Shown: in pieces, positions 25,038 to 34,051 of the stretch | Layout of the letters: each line of letters begins with the position of its first letter | Position numbering within the stretch: the stretch's first letter is position 1 | NCBI GenBank assembly: GCA_943788755.1 | Contig: CALSRM010000003.1 | Location: 992,001-1,056,000 of the forward strand | From: an uncultured Flavobacteriales bacterium | GTDB taxonomy: Bacteria; Bacteroidota; Bacteroidia; Flavobacteriales_D; Parvicellaceae | DNA: 64,000 nt | Direction of reading: 5' to 3' | Position numbers and translations under genes: made by a program | Notes under the pieces: generated by a model | Seen by the model: the letters and a program-made list of their open reading frames with translations, nothing else | What the model was told of the DNA's origin: nothing | Databases searched by the model: none

Positions 25038-26497
25038 GGTAGGTGCTTTTCTACTTTTTCTTTTTCCTTACTATTGGGAGCGAAATATATATCTATGGCA
25101 ACAATTATGGCAATAAAGCCCCATATTGGAACTGACGCTTTATCGGTATCTAGATAATTGTTTAAAACACCATGCGTAAAATAGGTGACAAGTCCGAGCA
25201 TGAGCATCATAACCAATCTTTTTAATTTGTTATCTTCTAATCGAATGTATAATACGGAGGCACGGTAAAAAACAATTATCACCAAAACAATTATAGATAA
25301 CCCACCAAGAATTCCTTGCTCTGCTAATGGGCCAAGGTATTCAGAATGTGCGTTTCCTCCGGTTCCAAAGTTGGTGCTAATTATGGTTAAGTCTGCAGGG
25401 TCTTGAAATGGGGCATAATAGAAAGAGTAAACTCCAGCCCCCCATCCCATAAGCGGTCTTTCATTAAACATTCGTATAGCACAATTCCATCTGTTTAATC
25501 GTTCCAAGTTAGATGCATCGCTGCTGACATTGCTCATTGACTCTAATTTTTCAGAGAAATTTTCTGTCGTATGCTCTGCGTCGTTTTTGTTCAATATGTA
25601 GCTGATCTCCGTAAAATTTGCAGCAATAAAACTGCCAATTAAAAGACCCGAAATAAATAAGTATTTAAACTTAATTTTAAACATAAAGAGAAGATAAACC
25701 ATACCAGCTCCAACCACACTTGCCCATGCAGCGCGGGTAGAACTATAGAATAAGGCAATTGAAAATATAATTAGGATAACAAAAATAATAGATCGCGTAA
25801 TAGGTGTTTTTTCTTTATCGAAAGCCATACTAACCACAATTGGAACGAATAACGCAATAACAGCTCCATAGGACGTATGGTCCTTAAAAAAAGGAGACAT
25901 TATCCAGTGTCCAACTTCCTCGCTGAATCCATATGACGCATGTTTTACAAGGGTTACAAGTAGCACTAGAGTTAATGGTATAATGTACATCCACAAAAAC
26001 GTATACATATTTTTAACCCCTTTCCTGAAAAACCATATTCCAAAAAAGTAGATAGGTACAATAAACCACATCCTAGAAAGTAAAAACTTAAAGGATATTA
26101 AAGGGTCTTCACTTGTTAGGCTAGTAATAAATGTCCAGCTTAAATTAAAGAGTATTGCCAATGTAATAGGGTGATTTACGATTCTTGTATCCCTTTTAAT
26201 ATTGCCAAAAAACTGTTTATACAGAAACAGAAGCATTATGCCAAATAGTATAGGTTCTGTTGGTAAATACATGCCAATTCCTCCTATATTAAGCTGCTCT
26301 AGATTTAGTGATAGAGGAGTGCAGAAAACAACAAATAGAAAAAGTTTGTCCAACGCAAAAAAAGCTGCAAATACTACCAATAAGGCAATTGGCAATAAAT
26401 TTAAAAAGTAAAAATCTTTATAAGTAAATAAGAGATTGACAAGTAGAAAAAGAATTCCTATCAAATATATCCAGTTATTTCTAAGTGATTTTACCAA
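25034..26497 (-). CDS. O-antigen ligase/polymerase family membrane protein (Wzy-type)
   Basis: A 487-residue inner-membrane protein with about 10-12 hydrophobic helices and a large periplasmic loop near residues 290-370. The loop is followed by the Wzy_C pattern: RLNRWNCAIRMFNERPLMGWG, then GGNAHSEYLGPLAEQGILGG. These proteins polymerise or ligate surface polysaccharides. It is downstream of a Wzz-like gene (9-bp gap) and a Wzx-like flippase gene, so all three likely serve one polysaccharide, although no glycosyltransferases are present here. The 3' ends of this gene and the phosphatase gene overlap. Confidence 0.87.
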   Translation of the reverse strand: MVKSLRNNWIYLIGILFLLVNLLFTYKDFYFLNLLPIALLVVFAAFFALDKLFLFVVFCTPLSLNLEQLNIGGIGMYLPTEPILFGIMLLFLYKQFFGNIKRDTRIVNHPITLAILFNLSWTFITSLTSEDPLISFKFLLSRMWFIVPIYFFGIWFFRKGVKNMYTFLWMYIIPLTLVLLVTLVKHASYGFSEEVGHWIMSPFFKDHTSYGAVIALFVPIVVSMAFDKEKTPITRSIIFVILIIFSIALFYSSTRAAWASVVGAGMVYLLFMFKIKFKYLFISGLLIGSFIAANFTEISYILNKNDAEHTTENFSEKLESMSNVSSDASNLERLNRWNCAIRMFNERPLMGWGAGVYSFYYAPFQDPADLTIISTNFGTGGNAHSEYLGPLAEQGILGGLSIIVLVIIVFYRASVLYIRLEDNKLKRLVMMLMLGLVTYFTHGVLNNYLDTDKASVPIWGFIAIIVAIDIYFAPNSKEKEKVEKHLP

Positions 26498-26506
26498 GGT
26501 AAATCG

Positions 26507-27499
26507 CTATTTATAGTTTGCTTTTAGCTCTTTTATTTTTGCGACAAACAATAATAAAATTAGTGCAAAGAAAACCGTAGCAAAAGTCGATACTGCTACA
26601 ATTAACCAACGAATAGGATATGCTTTTTTCTCTGCTGGACTTGCCAATTCAACAACAAATTTGTGCGATATGTTTGACTGCGCATCTGATTCTGATTGTT
26701 CATATGAAGTTTCCATTGTCGCCATTCTTTCTGACAAAAATTCTGCCCGTACTTGAAATGATTGTAATACACTTCCATATTTTTCTGTCATTTCAAGTTT
26801 TTTCTCGTACTTGGTTCTAGTTATATCGTCCTTGGCAGAGTTCATAGCTAAGGTTAAACCTTGATATGCTTGGTTTGTAACAACTCCTAAAGTAGTTAGT
26901 TTCGACATGGTGTCTCTCAATACATTCATCTCGTCTTGAAGCTTTTGAAGTTTCATTTTTTTTACCTCAAATTCCAATAATGCCCGTTCATGAATAATTG
27001 AATTTTTTGTGCTATCAAATAAATTCGAGATATGATTTGCAATAAGTGCAGCAGTATCTTTGTCGTGGTCAAGCACATTGATTATTACCGCGCCCTTATT
27101 ATTTCTTTGAAAAGTAATATTGTCACTATAAGTTTCTGCAAGTTCGGTGTATTTTAATTTACCTGCAGTATCGATATCATAATGTTTCATTAAGTCGAAT
27201 CGAGTAATTATTTTTTCTCTTACCAATGCAGACTCAAGAATTTGTAGCATTTGTTCAGCCTCTTCCTCTTCACCAAATTTTGTAACACTTTGGTCTTCTG
27301 TTATTACCTCAGAAAAAGTAATGGAACTAGACTTTGTCGGAAACAAGGTCACAGTTGAAAGAAATTTTTCTTGCATCATCAATGAAGCAATTGAGGAAAT
27401 AACAGCTGCTACTATACCTAAAATTATAAGTACTTTTCTTGATTTCCAGAGAAATGATATTAAGTCAATGGAGTCGAATTCGTTAGATTTATTACTCAT
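26507..27499 (-). CDS. Wzz-type polysaccharide chain-length/co-polymerase protein
   Basis: A 330-residue inner-membrane protein with TM helices at about 19-39 and 295-317 and a long periplasmic helical region between, the PCP (Wzz/WzzE) architecture. The N-terminal SIDLISFLWKSRKVLIILG and the proline-containing C-terminal AYPIRWLIVAVSTF are typical. It regulates the length of polysaccharide made by a Wzy polymerase, and the Wzy-like gene follows 9 bp downstream. The protein has no cytoplasmic tyrosine-kinase domain. Confidence 0.85.
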   Translation of the reverse strand: MSNKSNEFDSIDLISFLWKSRKVLIILGIVAAVISSIASLMMQEKFLSTVTLFPTKSSSITFSEVITEDQSVTKFGEEEEAEQMLQILESALVREKIITRFDLMKHYDIDTAGKLKYTELAETYSDNITFQRNNKGAVIINVLDHDKDTAALIANHISNLFDSTKNSIIHERALLEFEVKKMKLQKLQDEMNVLRDTMSKLTTLGVVTNQAYQGLTLAMNSAKDDITRTKYEKKLEMTEKYGSVLQSFQVRAEFLSERMATMETSYEQSESDAQSNISHKFVVELASPAEKKAYPIRWLIVAVSTFATVFFALILLLFVAKIKELKANYK

Positions 27500-27604
27500 G
27501 AAGTGGTTTTTTTAATGTTGCCAAAGATAATTAATAATTTAGATTATAAAATATCCTGTTTTCAAATTTGAAAGGTTCGATTCAAAAATAAATAAACGAT
27601 TTTT

Positions 27605-29065
27605 TTATTGCCTTTCTTTTAAGATATTCATTAGATTTTTAATGCTAAACATTCCAGTTATTAAAGATAGGGTTATCCCGCTTGAAATAAATATTACCAG
27701 GTTCCAAGGCCAAAAATAACTTTCATAAGGCCAAAAGTAGACAATGCAAACGAAAATGCTAACAAAAGAAAAAGTCTGTAAAACACTTTTCCATTCAATT
27801 TTAAGGCATAAAATCTTGAAACTTAATATCACTTGAATTGCCGCTGTACCTACTTGGGTTATCATACTTGCAATTGCGGCACCATATGCACCATGTGTAG
27901 GAATTAAGTATAGGTTCAAAGAGATGTTTAGGATAACCCCTCCAAAAGCCATGTAGTTAAGCGATCTTAGACTCCCATTGGCTGTTAGGAGAGTCCCAAA
28001 GATATATGTCGTACAAATTGAAATGAAACAGAGCATTAACATCCCAAATGTATTTGAAGCTTGGGTTAGTTCGACTTCAGAAGTTTGATACCGCCATTCG
28101 ATTATTTCCTTGCTAAGTGCGAAACAGGTTAACCCTATTACAATTGCCCCTGAGAATAAGATTTTAAATGATAAATAAACCATTTTTTCAACCGGTTCTT
28201 TCGCTTTTAGCATTTTAGAAAATATAGGCAATAGCAATCCGGCGAACAAGAAACCTATCATATTAATAGCTTCAAAAAAACGAAACCCTTGGGCGTATAT
28301 AGCAGATTCTCTGGCCCCATTTGGCAGCATTCTTTCAATCATAACACTGTCTGATCGGTAATAAATCATCATTAATAAAATAAGTAATGCATATGGAAGA
28401 CTTTGCTTTAATATAGTAATAGAAAAAGCCATTTCAAATTTTGGCCTTACTATGCCTGTTTGTCTTAAAACAAGTAATCCCGCAACAATAGCGGTCAAAA
28501 GATAAGCTACGGTTTGTGCATATATAAACCACTCTATCTGGAATGGTTGACATGTAACGCCTCCCCAAAGGAGAATTGAGCATATCCCAATTAGTAGGGT
28601 TCTGTCCATTACTGAAATAATGCTGTCTTGTTTGAATAGTAATAACCCAGAAAGATTGGAACGGAAGTAAAGGATAAAGGCAACCAATATTTGATTAATA
28701 CCTAAAATTAAAAGCAATTTTAATTGAAAAGAGGAATAGCCAAGGATAAACCCACTCAAAAGAATAATTACTATATATCCAACCGAAAGTACTCCTCTAA
28801 GTGTAATTATCCCTGCAAAATGTTTTTTGAGTAATTGCTTGTTTTGAGCAATGTTTCTAGTGTTGTAATTAATAACTCCTAAGTCAAGGAAAATATTTAG
28901 AATAAAAGTAAATCCAATTAGAGCAAAATATTCCCCATATCTTCCCGGAGTCGTTTCTTCCACTTTTTTAAGCACTTCAGCATCTATTCCTAAAATGTAA
29001 AAAGGTTTAACCAATAAGTTAAGCAACAAGATAAGTGCAAGATTGGTAATGAATTTTTTTTGCAT
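27605..29065 (-). CDS. Polysaccharide flippase (Wzx/RfbX-type)
   Basis: A 486-residue, 12-14 TM helix protein of the MATE-like polysaccharide transport superfamily that flips lipid-linked repeat units across the inner membrane. Characteristic pieces are GRYGEYFALIGFTFILN, NTRNIAQNKQLLKKHF and YGAAIASMITQVGTAAIQ. Start: an upstream frame extends to 29146 but its first 27 residues are unlike the family; the ATG at 29065 (MQKKFITNLALI) is chosen. It heads the run flippase-Wzz-Wzy. No glycosyltransferase is adjacent. Confidence 0.86.
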   Translation of the reverse strand: MQKKFITNLALILLLNLLVKPFYILGIDAEVLKKVEETTPGRYGEYFALIGFTFILNIFLDLGVINYNTRNIAQNKQLLKKHFAGIITLRGVLSVGYIVIILLSGFILGYSSFQLKLLLILGINQILVAFILYFRSNLSGLLLFKQDSIISVMDRTLLIGICSILLWGGVTCQPFQIEWFIYAQTVAYLLTAIVAGLLVLRQTGIVRPKFEMAFSITILKQSLPYALLILLMMIYYRSDSVMIERMLPNGARESAIYAQGFRFFEAINMIGFLFAGLLLPIFSKMLKAKEPVEKMVYLSFKILFSGAIVIGLTCFALSKEIIEWRYQTSEVELTQASNTFGMLMLCFISICTTYIFGTLLTANGSLRSLNYMAFGGVILNISLNLYLIPTHGAYGAAIASMITQVGTAAIQVILSFKILCLKIEWKSVLQTFSFVSIFVCIVYFWPYESYFWPWNLVIFISSGITLSLITGMFSIKNLMNILKERQ

Positions 29066-29217
29066 AGTTGAACTACCGATGTGATTTGTCAAAAATAGAA
29101 AAAAGAACGTATAAACCACTGACTTTATTCTCTTATGGAGGAGCATTGTATCTTGTGTAACATATATTACTCTTTAATTGGAATGAAGAATTTATCTTTA
29201 CAAGAAATTAAAACAAT

Positions 29218-29526
29218 ATGGGGTTATTAGGGTTATTAAGCAGGAAATCTAAAGTGAATTATAAAGAGATTTATGAGATTGGAGCAATAATTATTGATGT
29301 TAGAACAAAAGGAGAGTTCAGTCAAGGAAACTTTAAAGGTTCTGTTAATGTTCCTTTGGATAAGATAAATGATACAATCAATAAAATAAAGAGTAAAAAC
29401 AAGCCAGTTATAACTGTTTGTAAGAGCGGAATGAGAAGTGGACAAGCAGCATCAGTATTGAATCGAAATGGTGTTGAAGCCTATAATGGTGGTTCATGGA
29501 CAAGCTTAGATTCAAAATTAAGTTAA
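29218..29526 (+). CDS. Rhodanese-like domain protein, cytoplasmic
   Basis: A 102-residue single rhodanese domain. It has IIDVRTKGEFSQGNFKGSVN and the active-site loop VCKSGMRSGQAAS with the persulfide-carrying cysteine, then the closing YNGGSWTSLDSKL. No signal peptide is present, so it acts in the cytoplasm, in contrast to its tandem neighbour. Such proteins carry sulfane sulfur. The next two genes on the same strand are another rhodanese and a small membrane protein. Confidence 0.9.
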   Translation: MGLLGLLSRKSKVNYKEIYEIGAIIIDVRTKGEFSQGNFKGSVNVPLDKINDTINKIKSKNKPVITVCKSGMRSGQAASVLNRNGVEAYNGGSWTSLDSKLS

Positions 29527-29528
29527 AC

Positions 29529-29554
29529 CCTTTTTACAAAAAAAAGCAAAAAGG
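29529..29554 (+). terminator. Weak A/T-rich hairpin between the rhodanese genes
   Basis: A 7-bp CCTTTTT/AAAAAGG stem with a 12-nt loop just after the first rhodanese stop. It is not followed by a T run, so its role as a terminator is doubtful. Confidence 0.2.
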
Positions 29555-29558
29555 ATAT

Positions 29559-29566
29559 TATATTTG
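29559..29566 (+). promoter_or_regulatory. -7 element TATATTTG for the exported rhodanese
   Basis: An exact TAnnTTTG match 26 bp before the ATG at 29593, suggesting that the second rhodanese gene has its own promoter. The nearest T-rich -33 candidate is 23 bp upstream, which is too far. Confidence 0.4.
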
Positions 29567-29592
29567 CTTTATCATATAGCAAAACACACACT

Positions 29593-29973
29593 ATGAAAAA
29601 TTGGATAAAAATAACCGCAATTGTATTTGCTTTGTTTGTAAGTGCAACATCATTCGCTCAAACTCCTGGATTTCACGACGTGCAAGTTGCTGAATTTGAA
29701 AAATTAACAAATGCAGGAAAAGGAACCACTTTGGATGTAAGAACTCCTAAAGAATATGTTGAAGGACATTTGAAAGGTTCTATAAATATGAATTATTTCG
29801 ACAAAGATTTTAAAGATCAACTTGGGAAGTTAGATAAAGCTAAGCCTGTTTATGTTTATTGTCATTCTGGAGGAAGAAGTTCAAAAGCAATGAGTATAAT
29901 GAAAAGTCAAGGGTTTACGGCAGTATACAATTTGACTGGTGGGTATGCCGGATGGAAGAATTTACATGAGTAA
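29593..29973 (+). CDS. Exported rhodanese-like protein
   Basis: A 126-residue protein with a cleavable signal peptide (about 1-22, FALFVSATSFAQ) and one rhodanese domain: TLDVRTPKEYVEGHLKGSIN, then the active site YCHSGGRSSKAM with its cysteine. It is therefore a periplasmic sulfurtransferase-like protein. The tandem cytoplasmic rhodanese and the cysteine-bearing membrane protein downstream point to sulfur handling across the inner membrane. Substrate unknown. Confidence 0.9.
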   Translation: MKNWIKITAIVFALFVSATSFAQTPGFHDVQVAEFEKLTNAGKGTTLDVRTPKEYVEGHLKGSINMNYFDKDFKDQLGKLDKAKPVYVYCHSGGRSSKAMSIMKSQGFTAVYNLTGGYAGWKNLHE

Positions 29974-29985
29974 TAAAAAATTCGA

Positions 29986-30201
29986 ATGCCTAAAATTAAA
30001 TTACCAAAATTAACCTTGTTAAGAATAGTTCGATTTCTATTAGGTATTTCATTTGTCGGAGAAGCTATTGCCAGCAAGCAATGGCTTCTTCTTATTTTAG
30101 GAGGTTTTTTTCTTTATCAATCGGTGATGAATGTTGGCTGTGTCACTTGTGAAGAAGACTGTCAATTAACTAAAGAACCTAATCTCCAAGATAAACTCTA
30201 A
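29986..30201 (+). CDS. Small membrane protein with Cys-rich tail (DUF2892-like)
   Basis: A 71-residue protein. A basic N-terminus leads into two short hydrophobic helices (LLRIVRFLLGISFVGEAI and LLLILGGFFLYQSVMNV), then VGCVTCEEDCQL with three cysteines. The hydrophobic part resembles DUF2892/YgaP-type membrane hairpins that occur fused to rhodaneses in other bacteria, and here it follows two rhodanese genes by 12 bp. The 3' end overlaps the MurF-Alr gene on the other strand by 23 bp. Confidence 0.75.
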   Translation: MPKIKLPKLTLLRIVRFLLGISFVGEAIASKQWLLLILGGFFLYQSVMNVGCVTCEEDCQLTKEPNLQDKL

Positions 30202-32599
30202 CAACTCTTTGAGAAATAGAAGTCATCACTTCGTAAGAGATTGTGCCCATTTCTTTAGCTAAATCTTCAATAGGTCTTTCTATTCCAAAAATTATTACCT
30301 CATCCCCTTCTTCACATTGAATGTCGGTAACATTAATCAGTGTCATATCCATACAAACATTGCCAATAACTGGGGCTAATTTTCCGTTTACCAATACATG
30401 CCCCTTACCGTTACTCAATTTGCGAGAAAATCCATCTGCATAACCAATAGGGATTATCGCAATTATTAAATCTTCATCGGCAAACTCACTTCTGCTATAT
30501 CCTATCGAAGAGCCTTTAGGCGTTTTTTTTATTTGGGTAATAATTGTTTTTAACCTTCCAAAGGGTTCCAGGTTCTTTAAAGAAGGTGATGTACCATAAA
30601 CACCAATTCCCAGCCTGACCATATCAAGCTGATGTTCGGGAAAGTTTTCTATGCCAGCTGAATTAAGGATGTGCTTTTGAACCAAATAACCCAAGCCTTT
30701 CTCTAGTTTGTTTGCGCAGGCTTTAAACAATTTTATTTGCTGATTGGTAAAGTGGTTGTGTTTTGATTTATCACTAGCTGCTAAATGACTAAATATACTT
30801 TTTACACGAACCTCAGGCTGACTCATGATGATAGAAATGATATTGTCAATTTCTTCTTCAATAAACCCGAGCCGATTCATTCCAGTGTCGAGTTTAAGAT
30901 GAATAGGGTAATTTCTCTCCCCTAAATCAATTAGTTTTCTTATAAAGCTATCAAGTTGCTTAAAACTAAAGATAGATGGTTCTAAATTATTTTTTATAAT
31001 ATCGTTAAAAGAACTTCTTTCAGCATTCATAACTAGTATTGGCAGTGCGATTCCTTCATTTCGTAAATCTAACCCTTCATCAGTATAAGCTACACCTAGA
31101 TAGTCAACATTGTTGCGCTGTAGAACCTGACCTATCTCTTTACTGCCAGCTCCATACCCAAAAGCTTTAACCATTACTAATAATTTAGTTGCTGGATTCA
31201 ATAAACTTTTGTAGGTTTTAATATTATGGCTAATAGCATTAAGGTTAATCTCGAGTACTGTTTCATGCGTTTTAGCTTCTAGTAAATGGCTAATTTCTTC
31301 AAATCGAAATCCTGATGAGCCTTTTATTAAAATAACGGTATTCTTTACACTGTTTATTTCTAAATCTTTAATGCACTGGTTGGTGCTTTCATAAAAATAT
31401 CCTTTATTAAAAAGACTTCTATGTTTCATTATTTCCTTTCCAATCCCAATAAAATTGTCAATATTTCTCTGGTTAACCAATTCAGCGATATGATTGTATA
31501 AATCCATAGATTTCGTTCTATCTTGTTTGATGTCAGAAAGAATCAGGTGCCTTTTCTTAGATTTATCATGACGATCTAGGTAGTCTAGAACAATTCTTAG
31601 TGAGGCGATATCAGAATTGTAATTATCTAAAATAAGAATATTACCGTCTTTTCCTTTTCTGGTCTCTAGCCTAAACGCGATTTGTGGTAACGTTAAAGTA
31701 TTGGAGGTGATAAAGTTAATTTCAATACCAAATTTTATTAGTAAAGCAACACATGATAATGAGTTTTGAATTGCAGCTTGGTCGAAAAAGGGTATTTGAT
31801 ATCTAACGTTTAAACCATTCCAATTGGCATTTATCTCACTGAGATTACCTTGCTTTTCAATATGAAGGTCCGTAAATTCATCCTTATCATCGATATGAAT
31901 ATATTGACAATTTTTAAATAGCGTTTGCTTTTCATTAATAAGTGAATTCGTGCTTTCAAAATTCTCTAGATGCGCAGTTCCAATATTTGTAAGTAAGCCT
32001 AATGTTGGCATAATCATATCTTCTAATGCTTCCATTTCTCCAGGTAGAGATATTCCCGCTTCAAATATAGCAAGGGTATGATGCTTATTCATTTGTAATA
32101 TCGAAAGCGGAACACCAACCTGTGAATTATAGCTTTTAGGGCTACGGATAATATTAAACTGACTTCTTAATATGTGATATAGCCATTCTTTTACTATAGT
32201 TTTTCCATTGCTTCCGGTTATGCCAATAACTGGAATGTCAAATTTTCTGCGATGATGAGCTGCTATTTTTTGTAAAGCAATAACAGCATTTTCAACGACG
32301 ATAATGTTTGCCTCAATAAATTGAAGGTTTTTGTTTTTTTTAAAAAACCGGACTTTGTTTATTAATTTCTCTCTTGCTTTGCGTTCAATAATAAAGTTTC
32401 TTAATCCCTTTTCATATAGTTCAACTAAATATTCATGCCCGTCATTAAAGTCACCTTTAACAGCAAGAAATAAGGCGTTTTTTTCATTGAAATGGTTTCG
32501 GCTGTCAATAAAAAGAGAATTTACAATTGCTTTTGAATCTCCTCTAGTAGTCCCATTTGTGATTGATGTAATCTCTTCTATTGTATAATTAAGGTTCAT
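30179..32599 (-). CDS. MurF-alanine racemase fusion
   Basis: An 806-residue bifunctional protein. Residues 1-440 are a UDP-N-acetylmuramoyl-tripeptide--D-alanyl-D-alanine ligase (MurF), with the ATP loop [15 protein letters not shown] and substrate region [12 protein letters not shown]. Residues of about 445-806 are a PLP-dependent alanine racemase: the Schiff-base lysine in [13 protein letters not shown], the C-terminal active-site region [11 protein letters not shown] and GVYGTSP. One protein thus makes D-Ala and adds D-Ala-D-Ala to the precursor. This fusion is a known Bacteroidota trait. The start overlaps the thymidine kinase stop by 4 bp (ATGA). Confidence 0.95.
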   Translation of the reverse strand: MNLNYTIEEITSITNGTTRGDSKAIVNSLFIDSRNHFNEKNALFLAVKGDFNDGHEYLVELYEKGLRNFIIERKAREKLINKVRFFKKNKNLQFIEANIIVVENAVIALQKIAAHHRRKFDIPVIGITGSNGKTIVKEWLYHILRSQFNIIRSPKSYNSQVGVPLSILQMNKHHTLAIFEAGISLPGEMEALEDMIMPTLGLLTNIGTAHLENFESTNSLINEKQTLFKNCQYIHIDDKDEFTDLHIEKQGNLSEINANWNGLNVRYQIPFFDQAAIQNSLSCVALLIKFGIEINFITSNTLTLPQIAFRLETRKGKDGNILILDNYNSDIASLRIVLDYLDRHDKSKKRHLILSDIKQDRTKSMDLYNHIAELVNQRNIDNFIGIGKEIMKHRSLFNKGYFYESTNQCIKDLEINSVKNTVILIKGSSGFRFEEISHLLEAKTHETVLEINLNAISHNIKTYKSLLNPATKLLVMVKAFGYGAGSKEIGQVLQRNNVDYLGVAYTDEGLDLRNEGIALPILVMNAERSSFNDIIKNNLEPSIFSFKQLDSFIRKLIDLGERNYPIHLKLDTGMNRLGFIEEEIDNIISIIMSQPEVRVKSIFSHLAASDKSKHNHFTNQQIKLFKACANKLEKGLGYLVQKHILNSAGIENFPEHQLDMVRLGIGVYGTSPSLKNLEPFGRLKTIITQIKKTPKGSSIGYSRSEFADEDLIIAIIPIGYADGFSRKLSNGKGHVLVNGKLAPVIGNVCMDMTLINVTDIQCEEGDEVIIFGIERPIEDLAKEMGTISYEVMTSISQRVVRVYLGD

Positions 32600-33174
32600 C
32601 TTTTGGGAACGAGATTAAAACACTTTCTACATAATGGTTCGTATTCATCAATTTCCCCTAATAAAACAAGTGCTTCATCCTGTGTTTTTCGGTGGGAGTA
32701 TTGAGCTAAATCTCCACATTGCATGCAGATAGCATGAACTTTAGTGACAAATTCAGCTTTTGATAACAGCGCAGGAATAGGGCCAAATGGTTTTCCAGTA
32801 AAGTCCATGTCTAATCCAGCTATTATTACCCTTATCCCTGAATTAGCCAACTTTTCGCACACTTCAGGAAGTTCATCGTCGAAGAATTGGGCCTCATCTA
32901 TACCTACTACATCAACATCATTAGCTAATAGAAGTATGTTCCCAGATGAAGGGACTGGAGTCGAACGAATTGAAGTGCCTACATGGCTTACTACATTTTC
33001 GTCATCATATCTTATGTCAATTGCAGGCTTGAAAATTTCAACTTTCTGTTTGGCAAATTCAGCTCTTTTTAATCTTCGAATTAATTCTTCTGTTTTACCG
33101 GAAAACATAGATCCACAGACAACTTCTATCCATCCTTTTTTTTGAATTTTATTTCCTTTTTGCTCTAAGAACAC
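32596..33174 (-). CDS. tdk: Thymidine kinase
   Basis: A 192-residue type II thymidine kinase that phosphorylates thymidine using ATP in the salvage pathway. It has the P-loop [16 protein letters not shown], the Walker B/DEAQ motif [12 protein letters not shown] and a structural zinc site from CMQCG and CRKC, plus the thymidine-binding lasso [12 protein letters not shown]. The start is a GTG at 33174; the MFLEQ opening fits relatives in the phylum. It overlaps the downstream murF-alr fusion gene by 4 bp. Confidence 0.95.
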   Translation of the reverse strand: MFLEQKGNKIQKKGWIEVVCGSMFSGKTEELIRRLKRAEFAKQKVEIFKPAIDIRYDDENVVSHVGTSIRSTPVPSSGNILLLANDVDVVGIDEAQFFDDELPEVCEKLANSGIRVIIAGLDMDFTGKPFGPIPALLSKAEFVTKVHAICMQCGDLAQYSHRKTQDEALVLLGEIDEYEPLCRKCFNLVPKR

Positions 33175-33293
33175 TTTGAAATGATATTTTTTTATAGTGA
33201 AATACTAATCTTAGTGTTAATAAGTTAATATGTGATTAGTATCAAGTTTGACAAATTTATTCAATTTTGTGTAGTAAATCAATTAAAAAAGAA

Positions 33294-34031
33294 ATGAGTC
33301 CGAGTAGCGATTACAAAAACCTCAAAGATCTAACAAAATCTTTGTCAAATGGGATTAATAAATTGGAGTCTGGCAAATTAGATTCAAATGAATTGACTTC
33401 TTTGTTAGAAGATGCAAGAACACTCCATGAAAGAATTACAGTGCTCCAATATTTAGCGTTTGAGAAAGAAGTGAAAGTAAAAGAGGTAAAAAAGCAAAAA
33501 AAAGAACCAAAGAAGCAGCAAGGTAGCTTTGAGTTAAACTTTGGTGCTCCAGAAATAATTGAAGAGACAAGTATCGAAGATGAAGATGAATCAAAAACAG
33601 ATGAATTAGATGATAACACCCCTCGTAATCAAACAAGCTTGCTGGATGCGATTGAAGAGCATGTAGAGGATGTTGATGCAGAAGAGGCCAGCAAAAATAT
33701 AAGCGAGAAGACGAACCTGGATAACTCAACATCAATTAATGATACATTTGCAGGTGATGCACCTAAGAAAACTGTAGCTGACAAATTGAGTCGGCAACCT
33801 ATTAAAGACTTGAAATCTGCTATTGGGTTAAATCAGAAGTTTTTATTTATGAATGACCTATTTGAAGGGGAGAATGAACTATTTAACAACGCAATAAATA
33901 AGATTAACTCATTTAACTCACTGCCAGAAGCGATAGCATTTATAGATAGCAACCTCTCTTCTGCTTGGGATAAAGAAAATAGTTCAGTCCTAAATTTTAT
34001 GGATCTAGTAGAAAGGCGTTTTATGGCATAA
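33294..34031 (+). CDS. Conserved hypothetical protein
   Basis: A 245-residue soluble protein with no signal peptide. Three regions are visible: a helical N-terminus (1-60), a low-complexity middle with a basic patch (VKKQKKEPKKQ) and an acidic stretch up to about residue 160, and a helical C-terminal domain (about 165-245) with QPIKDLKSAIGLNQKF and FMNDLFEGE. The C-terminal domain is conserved in Bacteroidota proteins of unknown role. Start: a TTG at 33267 extends the frame by 9 residues; the ATG at 33294 is preferred. It is followed after 20 bp by the M28 peptidase gene, perhaps co-transcribed. Confidence 0.75.
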   Translation: MSPSSDYKNLKDLTKSLSNGINKLESGKLDSNELTSLLEDARTLHERITVLQYLAFEKEVKVKEVKKQKKEPKKQQGSFELNFGAPEIIEETSIEDEDESKTDELDDNTPRNQTSLLDAIEEHVEDVDAEEASKNISEKTNLDNSTSINDTFAGDAPKKTVADKLSRQPIKDLKSAIGLNQKFLFMNDLFEGENELFNNAINKINSFNSLPEAIAFIDSNLSSAWDKENSSVLNFMDLVERRFMA

Positions 34032-34051
34032 CAATTGGGAAATCATACTAT

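Noticed and set aside
29559-29566. Promoter for the second rhodanese as proof of separate regulation
   Set aside because: -33 spacing is off, so it is listed only as a candidate and no regulatory claim is made.
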